Shown piece by piece: positions 53,264 to 61,127 of a stretch of 64,000 nt of DNA. Both the position numbers and the translations under genes were made by a program. Origin of the DNA: JACVRW01 sp963827065 (GTDB taxonomy: Bacteria; Actinomycetota; Thermoleophilia; Solirubrobacterales; Thermoleophilaceae); contig CAWGZM010000001.1 in NCBI GenBank assembly GCA_963827065.1, forward strand, positions 62,001-126,000, written 5' to 3'. The notes under the pieces were generated by a model. The model saw only the letters and a program-made list of their open reading frames with translations. It had not been told where the DNA came from and ran no database searches. How positions within the stretch are numbered: the stretch's first letter is position 1; every line of letters starts with the position of its first letter.

Positions 53264-55987
53264 GTTGTCAAGCAACCCGCGCAGCACGAAGTGCAGGATC
53301 CCGCCATGGCGGTAGTACTGCCACTCGTTCGGCGTGTCGATGCGGACGCGCGCGTCGAACTCGATCGGCTCTCCCCCGTCGGCCGGCGTGGCCGTGACAT
53401 GCAGCTCCCGCGCACCGTCCTCGAGCGGGGCCAGATCGAACGTCTCGTCACCCCTGAGGTCGAGCGACTCGACCGACTCGCCGTCCGGGAACTGCAGCGG
53501 AAGCACGCCCATGCCCACGAGGTTCGAGCGGTGGATGCGCTCGTAGGACTCGGCGATGACGAAGCGCACGCCGAGCAGGCGCGGGCCCTTCGCCGCCCAG
53601 TCGCGCGACGAGCCCGAGCCGTACTCCTTGCCGGCCAGCACACACAGCGGCGTGCCCTCCTCCGAGTACGCGACGGCGGCGTCGTAGATCGTCTCCTGCT
53701 TGCCGTCGCGGATCGTCCAGCCGCCCTCGGTGTCGGGCGCCAGCAGGTTGCGCAGGCGGATGTTCGCGAAGGTGCCGCGGATCATCACCTCGTGGTTCCC
53801 GCGGCGTGAGCCGTACGAGTTGAAGTCGCGCGGCCCGACGCCGTGCTCGATCAGGTACTTGCCTGCCGGCGAGTCTTTCTTGATCGCGCCGGCGGGCGAG
53901 ATGTGGTCGGTCGTGACGCTGTCGCCGAGCAGCGCGATCGCGCGGGCGCCCTTGATCCCCTCGAAACCCTCGGGCGGCTCGGCCGCCATCCCCTCGAAGT
54001 AGGGCGGGCGCTTGACGTACGTCGAATCCTCATCCCACTCGTATCGGTCGCCCTCGGGGATGTCGAGGCCGTTCCAGTTCTCGTCGCCCTCGAAGACCTC
54101 GCCGTAGCTCTTCCGGAACATGTCCGACTCGATCGCGGACTCGATCACCTCGTTGACCTCCTCCTGAGAAGGCCAGATGTCGCGCAGGTAGGTATCGCCC
54201 TGGAGCGGCTCGTTCACGATGTCGAGGTCCATCCGCCCGGCGAGCGCGTAGGCCACGCACAGCGGCGGCGAGGCGAGGTAGTTCATCTTCACCTCGGGGT
54301 GGATGCGGCCCTCGAAGTTGCGGTTGCCGGAAAGCACGCTCGCCACCACCAGGTCGCGTTCCTCGATCTCCTGCGAGATCTCCTCAGGCAGCGGCCCGGA
54401 ATTGCCGATGCAGGTGGTGCAGCCGTATCCGACGAGGTCGAACCCGAGTCGCGAGAGCGGCTCGGTCAGCTCGGCGCGGTCGAGGTAGTCGGTGACGACC
54501 TTCGATCCCGGAGCGAGCGAGGTCTTGACCCACGGCATGCGCTCGAGGCCCGCCTCGACCGCCTTCTTCGCGAGCAGCCCGGCGCCCAGCATCACCGACG
54601 GGTTCGAGGTGTTGGTGCAGCTCGTGATGGCCGCGATCACCACCGAGCCGTGGCCGAAGCCCTCCTCGCGCTCGGCGTGCGCGGTGCCTGGCTCTGGATG
54701 GCTGTGGCCGGGCTCCTTCGGCTTGCCGCCGCCGTTGTTCGTGGGGCTGTCCGACGCGGGGAAGCTCTCTGCGGTCGCCTCGTCGTAGCCGGTCAGCACC
54801 TCCTCGTTGCCGGTGTACTCGTGCAGCTCCGCGAGGAAGTCCGTGGCAGCCTCCGACAGCGCCACCCGGTCCTGCGGGCGTCGCGGCCCGGCGAGCGACG
54901 GCTCGACGTCGCCCAGATCGAGCTCGAGCGCGTCCGAGTATTTCGCCTCGGGGGACTCATCGTCGTGGAACAGGCCCTGCTCGCGCGTGTACGCCTCGAC
55001 CAGCTCGAGCCGCTCCGGCGGCCGCCCCGAGAACTCGAGGTAGCGGAGCGTCTCCTTGTCCACCGGGAAGATGGCGCAGGTCGCGCCCATCTCGGGCGAC
55101 ATGTTCCCGATCGTCGCGCGGTCCGCGAGCGGCAGGTTCTCCAGCCCGGGCCCGTGGAACTCGACGAACTTGCCGACCACCCCGCGCTCGCGCAGCATCT
55201 GCGTGACGGTGAGGACGAGGTCGGTCGCCGTCGAACCCTCCGGCAGCTGGCCCGAGAGCTTGAAGCCGACCACCTGCGGGATCAGCATCGAAACCGCCTG
55301 GCCGAGCATCGCGGCCTCGGCCTCGATCCCGCCCACGCCCCAGCCGAGCACGCCGAGGCCGTTGACCATCGTCGTGTGGGAGTCGGTGCCGACGAGGGTG
55401 TCCGGAAAGGCCTGGCCATCGCGGGACTCGACGACACGCGCCAGGTACTCGAGGTTCACCTGGTGGCAGATGCCGGTGTTGGGCGGCACGACCGAGAAGT
55501 CGTCGAAAGCGGTCTGGCCCCAGCGTAGGAAGGCGTAGCGCTCGCGGTTGCGCTCGAACTCGAGCTCGGCGTTGCGCTGGAAGGCGAGCCGCTCGGCGAA
55601 CACGTCGACCTGGATCGAGTGATCGATGACGAGCTCGACCGGCACGAGCGGGTTGATCCGCTTGGGGTCGCCGCCCAGCTCGTCCATCGCATCGCGCATC
55701 GCGGCGAGGTCGACGATCGCAGGCACGCCTGTGAAGTCCTGCATGAGGACGCGCGCCGGCGTGTAGGCGATCTCGGTGGAGGGATCCGCCTCGGGATCCC
55801 AGCCGGCGATCGCCTTCGCGCCCTCGTCCTCACCGTTGCGCAGCAGGTTCTCGAGAAGGACCTTGAGCGAGTACGGCAGATGCTCGACGTCATGGTCGCC
55901 CGCTAGCGCGTCGATGCGGAAGATCTCGAGCTGCTTGCCGCCCGCGGCGAGCGTCGAACGGGCGCCAAAGGTGTCGGAGTGGCTCAC
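53261..55987 (-). CDS. acnA: Aconitate hydratase (AcnA/IRP type)
   Basis: 908 residues, complete, from GTG 55987. LPYSLKVLLENLLRNGEDEG, RVLMQDFTGVPAIVDLAAMR, TDSHTTMVNGLGVLGWGVGG IEAEAAMLGQ, ATCAIFPVDKETLRYLEFSG, AITSCTNTSNPSVMLGAGLL and GYGCTTCIGNSGPL (the three [4Fe-4S] cysteines), and in the swivel domain GKEYGSGSSRDWAAKGPRLL GVRFVIAESYERIHRSNLVG MGVLPLQF. Every active-site segment is present. It interconverts citrate and isocitrate in the TCA cycle. About 40 acidic/His-rich residues inserted near position 430 (GGGKPKEPGHSHPEPG) are lineage-specific. No operon partner. Confidence 0.95.
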   Translation of the reverse strand: MSHSDTFGARSTLAAGGKQLEIFRIDALAGDHDVEHLPYSLKVLLENLLRNGEDEGAKAIAGWDPEADPSTEIAYTPARVLMQDFTGVPAIVDLAAMRDAMDELGGDPKRINPLVPVELVIDHSIQVDVFAERLAFQRNAELEFERNRERYAFLRWGQTAFDDFSVVPPNTGICHQVNLEYLARVVESRDGQAFPDTLVGTDSHTTMVNGLGVLGWGVGGIEAEAAMLGQAVSMLIPQVVGFKLSGQLPEGSTATDLVLTVTQMLRERGVVGKFVEFHGPGLENLPLADRATIGNMSPEMGATCAIFPVDKETLRYLEFSGRPPERLELVEAYTREQGLFHDDESPEAKYSDALELDLGDVEPSLAGPRRPQDRVALSEAATDFLAELHEYTGNEEVLTGYDEATAESFPASDSPTNNGGGKPKEPGHSHPEPGTAHAEREEGFGHGSVVIAAITSCTNTSNPSVMLGAGLLAKKAVEAGLERMPWVKTSLAPGSKVVTDYLDRAELTEPLSRLGFDLVGYGCTTCIGNSGPLPEEISQEIEERDLVVASVLSGNRNFEGRIHPEVKMNYLASPPLCVAYALAGRMDLDIVNEPLQGDTYLRDIWPSQEEVNEVIESAIESDMFRKSYGEVFEGDENWNGLDIPEGDRYEWDEDSTYVKRPPYFEGMAAEPPEGFEGIKGARAIALLGDSVTTDHISPAGAIKKDSPAGKYLIEHGVGPRDFNSYGSRRGNHEVMIRGTFANIRLRNLLAPDTEGGWTIRDGKQETIYDAAVAYSEEGTPLCVLAGKEYGSGSSRDWAAKGPRLLGVRFVIAESYERIHRSNLVGMGVLPLQFPDGESVESLDLRGDETFDLAPLEDGARELHVTATPADGGEPIEFDARVRIDTPNEWQYYRHGGILHFVLRGLLDN

Positions 55988-56055
55988 ACCGCAAAGTTAC
56001 CCAGTCGGTGGCGGCCTCAGCCCCTCTCCGGAGCGTCGGATACCTTGCGACGCCG

Positions 56056-56958
56056 ATGACGAACAGCACCGCCATCGAGATAGACGGGCTCAGCAAGCGC
56101 TTCGGCTCGGTGCAGGCCGTATCGGACATGTCGTTCAAGGTCGACGCCGGGCGCGTCACAGGCTTCTTGGGGCCGAACGGGGCCGGCAAGAGCACCACCT
56201 TGCGGATGCTGCTCGGCCTGATCCGAGCCGACCGCGGCTCCGGCACCTTCGGCGGCCGGCGCTACGAGGAGCTCGAGCATCCGAGCGGGCACGTGGGCGC
56301 CGTGCTCGAGAACGCGTCCTTCCACCCGGGCCGCTCCGGGCGCAACCACCTGCGGGTGCTCGCGGCCGCAGGTGAGCATCCACCCGAGCGCGTGACGGAG
56401 CTGCTCGAGCAGGTCGGGCTCACCGCCGCGGCGGACCGCCGCGTCAAGGGTTACTCGATGGGCATGCGCCAGCGGCTCGCCATCGCCGCCGCGCTGCTCG
56501 GCGACCCCGACGTGCTGATCCTCGACGAGCCGACCAACGGGCTCGACCCGCCGGGCATCCGCTGGGTGCGCGATCTGCTCCGCGCCCAGGCGGCGCGCGG
56601 GCGCGCCGTGCTCGTGTCGAGCCACCTGCTCTCCGAGGTGGAGCAGAGCGTCGACGACGTCGTGGTGATCGCGAAGGGCGTGATGCGGGCCAACGGGCCG
56701 ATCGAGCGCGTGCTCGGCGGTGGCGGCGAGCCGGTGACCCGGGTCCGCTCGGGCGACGCCGAGCGGCTCGCCGGCCTTCTGCGGGACCGCGACTTCGCGG
56801 TCGACGCCCCGGGCGCCGACCTCCTGCTCGTGCACGGGACCTCGCCGGAGGCGGTCGGCGAGGTGGCCGCCGAGCATCGGGTCGTGCTGCGCGAGCTGGT
56901 CGCTCAGACGCGCTCGCTCGAGGAGGCCTTCTTCGAGCTCACGGAGCAGAGCACATGA
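56056..56958 (+). CDS. ABC transporter ATP-binding protein
   Basis: 300 residues from ATG 56056. Walker A GPNGAGKSTTLRMLLGL, Q-loop region GAVLENASFHPGRSGRNHL, signature KGYSMGMRQRLAIAAALL (LSGGQ-like SMGMRQ), Walker B DVLILDEPTNGLDPPGIRWV and H-loop VLVSSHLLSEVEQ. The C-terminal 80 residues are the extra domain seen in daunorubicin-resistance or ABC-2-type exporters. Overlaps the permease gene by ATGA. Exporter substrate unknown. Confidence 0.95.
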   Translation: MTNSTAIEIDGLSKRFGSVQAVSDMSFKVDAGRVTGFLGPNGAGKSTTLRMLLGLIRADRGSGTFGGRRYEELEHPSGHVGAVLENASFHPGRSGRNHLRVLAAAGEHPPERVTELLEQVGLTAAADRRVKGYSMGMRQRLAIAAALLGDPDVLILDEPTNGLDPPGIRWVRDLLRAQAARGRAVLVSSHLLSEVEQSVDDVVVIAKGVMRANGPIERVLGGGGEPVTRVRSGDAERLAGLLRDRDFAVDAPGADLLLVHGTSPEAVGEVAAEHRVVLRELVAQTRSLEEAFFELTEQST

Positions 56959-57701
56959 CCGCCCTGCTGCAAGCCGAGCTCATCAAACTGCGCACGACGC
57001 GCACGTTCTTGGCGCTCACGGCGGCCGCGGTCGGCACGTCGCTGCTGATCACGGTGCTGGTGGCGCTGCTCACCGAGCCGAGCCAGGAGGACGTCCTCAC
57101 GGATGTCTTCGCCTCCGACACCAGCAGCCTGTTCATCACGATCCTCGCAGTGATCGGGATCACCGGGGAGTGGCGGCACCACACGATCACGAGCTCGCTG
57201 CTGGCCGCGCCCGACCGGCTGCGCTTCCTCACGGCGAAGCTGATCGCGTTCGCGGTGGCGGGGCTCGTCCTCTCGCTGCTGATCTCGATCGCGATCACGA
57301 TCGCCGGGCTCATCATCCTTACCGTCCGCGACCTGCCGACGCCCGACGCGGGCGAGCTGCTCGAGCAGATCGCCCGCAACGCACTCGTGGCGGCGCTGCT
57401 CGGCGCCTTCGGCGTCGGCATCGGCGCGCTCGTGCGCAACCAGGTGGTGGCGGTGGTCGGCCTGCTGGTCCTCGGCTTCGCGGTCGACCCGGCGGTCGCC
57501 GCGCTGGTCCCGGAGGTCGGCCGCTTCAGCCCGTTCAGCGCCCTGCCGATCGGCATCACCGACGTGCCGCCGGAGGACGCCGGGCTGCCAGAGGAGGTCG
57601 ACGTACTCTCGCCCGGGCTCGCGCTGCTGGCCATGCTCGCCTGGATCGGGGCGGCGTTCGCCGCGGGCGCGGCGCTCTTGATCAGGCGCGACCTCGACTA
57701 G
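56955..57701 (+). CDS. ABC-2-type transporter permease
   Basis: 248 residues from ATG 56955, coupled to the ATPase gene. LLQAELIKLRTTRTFLALTA is the usual coupling helix of ABC-2 permeases ('xELxKLRT'); about six membrane helices follow (AAVGTSLLITVLVALL; SLFITILAVIGITGEWRHHT; AKLIAFAVAGLVLSLLISIA; ALVAALLGAFGVGIGALV; VVAVVGLLVLGFAV; LALLAMLAWIGAAFAAGAAL). It forms the membrane half of an exporter. Confidence 0.9.
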   Translation: MTALLQAELIKLRTTRTFLALTAAAVGTSLLITVLVALLTEPSQEDVLTDVFASDTSSLFITILAVIGITGEWRHHTITSSLLAAPDRLRFLTAKLIAFAVAGLVLSLLISIAITIAGLIILTVRDLPTPDAGELLEQIARNALVAALLGAFGVGIGALVRNQVVAVVGLLVLGFAVDPAVAALVPEVGRFSPFSALPIGITDVPPEDAGLPEEVDVLSPGLALLAMLAWIGAAFAAGAALLIRRDLD

Positions 57702-57711
57702 GGCGGGACGG

Positions 57712-58746
57712 ATGCACGACCTCGCCTGCGTGGTCCATCTGCACTCGACCTACTCGGACGGCACCGGCACCGTCAGGCAGATAGCCCGCGCGGGCAGGCG
57801 CGCGAAGGTGGACGTCGTGCTGCTGACCGACCACGACACGCTCGAGGCCAGGCGGCGCGGCGAGGAGGGCTGGTACGGCGACGTGCTGCTGCTCGCGGGC
57901 GTCGAAGTGTCGCCGCGGCGGCGCAACCACCTGCTCGCGTTCGGGCTCGACGAGCCGGTCGACCACGAGGGCCTCGACGCAGACGCGATCTGCCGGGCGG
58001 TCGCAGACGCGGGCGGGATCGGCTTTGCGGCGCACCCGTGGTCGCAGGGCTCGCGGCGCTTCAAGCGCATCGGCGAGGGAATGCCCTTCGACGGCCTCGA
58101 CAGCGACTGCCTGCACGGCGTCGAGCTGTGGAGCTTCGTCACCGACACCGCGGAGGCGGCTGAGAGCATCCGCGACGTCCTGCGCTTCGTCGTTGCGCCG
58201 GAGCGCGCGCTCGATCACCCGCCGAGGCGCAACGTCGAGGCGTGGGACGAGCTCTGCAGGGCGCGGCGCATGGTCGCGCTCGGCGGCCTCGACGCGCACC
58301 AGGTCGGCAAGCGGATCGGCCCGGTCGTGCCGCTGCGGCTGATGGCCTACCGGCGCTCGTTTCGCTTCATCCGCACGCACGTTCTCTGCGCCGAGGCGCC
58401 GGCGGGCGAGCTCGAGCGCGACCGGGCCCTTGTCTTCGACGCGCTCCGCGAGGGGCGCTGCTACATCGCGGTCGACTCGCTGGCTCCTGCGCGCGGCTTT
58501 CGCTTCGAGGCAGACGACCTGCCGATGGGCGCCGAGGCGCCTGCCGGGCCGCGCACGCTCCGGGTCCGGACGCCCTTACCAGCGCGCATCCGCTTGCTGC
58601 GCGACGGCGAGGAGATCGCAACCGTCGCGGGGACACTGCTCGACCAGGAGGTCGAGGAGCCCGGCGTCTATCGCGTCGAAGCGCTCCGGCGGGCGGCCGG
58701 CCGCGAGCGCACCTGGATCATCTCGAACCCCATTTACCTGCGCTGA
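57712..58746 (+). CDS. PHP-domain phosphoesterase
   Basis: 344 residues from ATG 57712. VVHLHSTYSDGTGTVRQIAR, VLLTDHDTLEARRRGEEGWY, LLAGVEVSPRRRNHLLAFG, GIGFAAHPWSQGSRR and ALGGLDAHQVGKRI give the metal ligands HxH, H, E, H and DxH of a PHP domain. The C-terminal 90 residues form a beta-rich domain (FEADDLPMGAEAPAGPRTLR). It is probably a metal-dependent phosphoesterase acting on a nucleotide or sugar phosphate; substrate unknown. It follows the ABC permease by ten bases, perhaps in one transcript. Confidence 0.85.
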   Translation: MHDLACVVHLHSTYSDGTGTVRQIARAGRRAKVDVVLLTDHDTLEARRRGEEGWYGDVLLLAGVEVSPRRRNHLLAFGLDEPVDHEGLDADAICRAVADAGGIGFAAHPWSQGSRRFKRIGEGMPFDGLDSDCLHGVELWSFVTDTAEAAESIRDVLRFVVAPERALDHPPRRNVEAWDELCRARRMVALGGLDAHQVGKRIGPVVPLRLMAYRRSFRFIRTHVLCAEAPAGELERDRALVFDALREGRCYIAVDSLAPARGFRFEADDLPMGAEAPAGPRTLRVRTPLPARIRLLRDGEEIATVAGTLLDQEVEEPGVYRVEALRRAAGRERTWIISNPIYLR

Positions 58747-58756
58747 GCAGGGACAA

Positions 58757-58774
58757 ATGGGGTCTCGACCCCAT
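58757..58774. terminator. Perfect 8-bp hairpin after the PHP gene
   Basis: ATGGGGTC and GACCCCAT pair perfectly around a TC loop, ten bases after the stop codon at 58746. Short GGGGTC/GACCCC palindromes of this type occur repeatedly in many genomes as REP-like elements or terminators. Confidence 0.45.
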
Positions 58775-58809
58775 GGCAGGGCGAGCCGATTGTTAGTGCA
58801 ATCTGCCAC

Positions 58810-58992
58810 ATGGCCCACTACCGGTGTCCGAGTTGCAACGACGTCGTCGACCTCGACGGCCTCGCGCGCGTGACCTGGTGCAACGGCTGCGGGCAGCCGC
58901 TGACGCTGCTCGACCTGCTGCCGATTCGCCCTGGGATCACGTCGACGGAGCCGCCGCAACCAGAGGAGGCGGACACGACGGCGCTCGCCTAG
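58810..58992 (+). CDS. Small zinc-ribbon protein
   Basis: 60 residues from ATG 58810. AHYRCPSCNDVVDLDGLARV TWCNGCGQPL has two CxxC knuckles (CPSC and CNGC), a standard zinc ribbon; the rest is an acidic tail. It probably binds nucleic acid or a protein partner. No partner gene is evident. Confidence 0.7.
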   Translation: MAHYRCPSCNDVVDLDGLARVTWCNGCGQPLTLLDLLPIRPGITSTEPPQPEEADTTALA

Positions 58993-58999
58993 GGGCCGC

Positions 59000-59854
59000 C
59001 TATGGGTCGCGCGGTGCGATCGCCGTGCCGCGCGAGGCACCCGCGCTGGCGGCGACCACCAGCAGGATCGCCACGATCTCGCGCGCGACGAGGTCCTCGC
59101 CGAGCAGCACGTAGCCGGCCAGGGCCGCCATCCCCGGCTCGAGCGACATGAGCACGCCGAAGACACCGGTGGGCAGCCGCCGCAGCGCCTCCATCTCGAG
59201 CGCGTACGGGATCGCGGACGAGAGCACCGCAACCGCGGCGCCGGCCGCGAGGATCCAGGGCACGAGCAGCTCGCCACCCGCGTCGGCGACACCCACGGGC
59301 ACCAGCGCCGCGGTGCCCACGACCATCGCGAGAGCGAGCCCGTCGGCGCCCTCGTAGCGCTGCCCGATGCGTGCGCTGAGCAGGATGTAGGCGGCCCAGA
59401 ACGCCCCGGCGAGCAGGGCGAGCCCGATGCCGAGCCCATCGAGGCCGCCCGCCCCGAGATCCGAGAGCAGCAGGATGCCGGCCGCCGCGAGCGCGACCCA
59501 GACGAGGTCGAGCGGGCGGCGCGAGCCGGCCACCGCGACTCCCAGCGGGCCGACGAACTCGAAGGTGACGGCGGCGCCCAGCGGGATCCGGTCGAGCGAC
59601 GCGTAGAAGGACAGGTTCATGCAGGCGAGGACCAGCCCGAACACCGCGACGAGCACGAGATCGTGCCGGCTGCGGCCGCGCGGAGAGGGCCGCCAGATCG
59701 CCATGAGCACGATGGCGGCGAACAGCACCCGGAGGAAGACAGTCCCGCCGACGCCGATCTCGTCGAACAGTCCCTTGGCGAGCGCCGCGCCGAACTGAAC
59801 GGACGCGATCGCCAGCAGGACGAGGAGGGTGGGCGGCACCCCGGGATAATGCAC
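59000..59854 (-). CDS. EamA (DMT) family transporter
   Basis: 284 residues from GTG 59854; a GTG at 59839 is an equally good start. Ten membrane helices in two EamA repeats: LVLLAIASVQFGAALAKGLF DEIG; GGTVFLRVLFAAIVLMAI; LVLVAVFGLVLACMNLSFYA SLDRIPLGAAVTFEFVGPLG; WVALAAAGILLLSDLG and their repeat. The segment ASLDRIPLGAAVTFEFVGPL is like the threonine/homoserine exporter RhtA. Inner-membrane exporter of an amino acid or small metabolite. It is divergent from the racemase-like gene with two bases between the starts. Confidence 0.85.
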   Translation of the reverse strand: MHYPGVPPTLLVLLAIASVQFGAALAKGLFDEIGVGGTVFLRVLFAAIVLMAIWRPSPRGRSRHDLVLVAVFGLVLACMNLSFYASLDRIPLGAAVTFEFVGPLGVAVAGSRRPLDLVWVALAAAGILLLSDLGAGGLDGLGIGLALLAGAFWAAYILLSARIGQRYEGADGLALAMVVGTAALVPVGVADAGGELLVPWILAAGAAVAVLSSAIPYALEMEALRRLPTGVFGVLMSLEPGMAALAGYVLLGEDLVAREIVAILLVVAASAGASRGTAIAPRDP

Positions 59855-59856
59855 GC

Positions 59857-61077
59857 ATGGCCGTGACCGAGGCCGCGCCCATCGCGGCGCGCGAGCGCTC
59901 CTACGAGGAGCTGGAGCACATCTTCGCCGGAACGACGGCGCCGTTTGCGTTCGTAGACCTGGACGCGATGTGGTCGAACGCGCGCGAGATGCTCGGCCGC
60001 GCGAGCGGCGTGCCGATCCGCGTGGCGAGTAAGTCGGTGCGCTGTCGCTCGCTGCTCGCCTCGATCCTCGACTTCGACCCGGGCTTCCGCGGCCTCATGA
60101 CGTTCACGCTGCCGGAGACGCTCTGGCTCCACGAGCATGGCTTCGGGGACCTGCTGGTGGCCTACCCGAGCGCCGACCGCGATGCGCTCGCCGAGCTCGC
60201 CCGTCTTGAGGCCGAGCGGCCGCCGATCGTGATGGTCGACTCGCTGGAGCAGCTCGACCTGATCGAGTCGGCCGCCCGAGGGGCCGGCCGCGTCCGCGTC
60301 TGCATCGACCTCGACCTCAGCTGGTGGCCGCTCGGCGGGCGCCTCAAGATCGGCGTCAAGCGCTCGCCCCTCCACGAGCCCGAGCAGGCCCGCGCGCTCG
60401 CGCTGGAGATCGTGAGGCGCCCCGGGCTCGAGCTCGCAGGCCTCATGGGCTACGAGGCCCACGTTGCGGGCGTCGGCGACCGGCCACTCGGCAAGCATCT
60501 GCAGACCTACATGATCCGCCTGATCAAGGCGCTCTCGATCCCCGAGCTGGCCGAGCGCCGGGCGGCCGCGGTCGCCGCGGTGCGCGAGGTGGCCGACATC
60601 GAGCTCGTCAACGGCGGCGGGACCGGGAGCATCCACACGACGCGCGAGGAGAGCGTCGTCACGGAGATCACGGCCGGCTCCGGCTTTTACGCGCCAACTC
60701 TCTTCGACCGCTATGCGTCGTTCAGGCTCACGCCGGCGGCCATGTTCGCGATGCCGGTGGTGCGCCGCCCGAGCGGCGGAGTCGCCACTCTGCTGGGCGG
60801 CGGCTACCTCGCATCGGGTGCGGCCGGCCCCGATCGCCTGCCCGCACCCGAGCTGCCGCGGGGGCTGCGGCTCGACTCGCTCGAGGGCGCGGGAGAAGTG
60901 CAGACGCCGGTGATAGGGGCAGCCGCCGCTAGCCTGCGCGTGGGCGCGAACGTCTACCTGCGCCATGCGAAGGCCGGCGAGCTGTGCGAGCGATTCAAAA
61001 GCCTCCACCTGCTGAGCGGCAGCGAAATCGTCGGGGAGGTCCCGACGTACCGCGGCGAGGGCCGCGCGGAGCTCTAA
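59857..61077 (+). CDS. Alanine racemase-fold PLP enzyme (amino-acid deaminase/aldolase type)
   Basis: 406 residues from ATG 59857. The barrel begins FAFVDLDAMWSNAREMLGRA and carries the PLP lysine in RVASKSVRCRSLLASIL; VCIDLDLSWWPLGGRLKIGV, LAGLMGYEAHVAGVGD and ELVNGGGTGSIHTTREESVV TEITAGSGFYAPTLFD (phosphate-binding region) follow. This is the D-threonine aldolase/D-serine deaminase branch of the alanine racemase fold, not a true Alr. It may degrade or interconvert a D-amino acid or amino-sugar. The exporter gene next to it suggests related substrates. Overall length is usual for the branch. Confidence 0.75.
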   Translation: MAVTEAAPIAARERSYEELEHIFAGTTAPFAFVDLDAMWSNAREMLGRASGVPIRVASKSVRCRSLLASILDFDPGFRGLMTFTLPETLWLHEHGFGDLLVAYPSADRDALAELARLEAERPPIVMVDSLEQLDLIESAARGAGRVRVCIDLDLSWWPLGGRLKIGVKRSPLHEPEQARALALEIVRRPGLELAGLMGYEAHVAGVGDRPLGKHLQTYMIRLIKALSIPELAERRAAAVAAVREVADIELVNGGGTGSIHTTREESVVTEITAGSGFYAPTLFDRYASFRLTPAAMFAMPVVRRPSGGVATLLGGGYLASGAAGPDRLPAPELPRGLRLDSLEGAGEVQTPVIGAAAASLRVGANVYLRHAKAGELCERFKSLHLLSGSEIVGEVPTYRGEGRAEL

Positions 61078-61127
61078 TCCGGGTACTCGGCCCGCAACAC
61101 GGGCACAAGGCCGGTGTTGAAAGGCCT

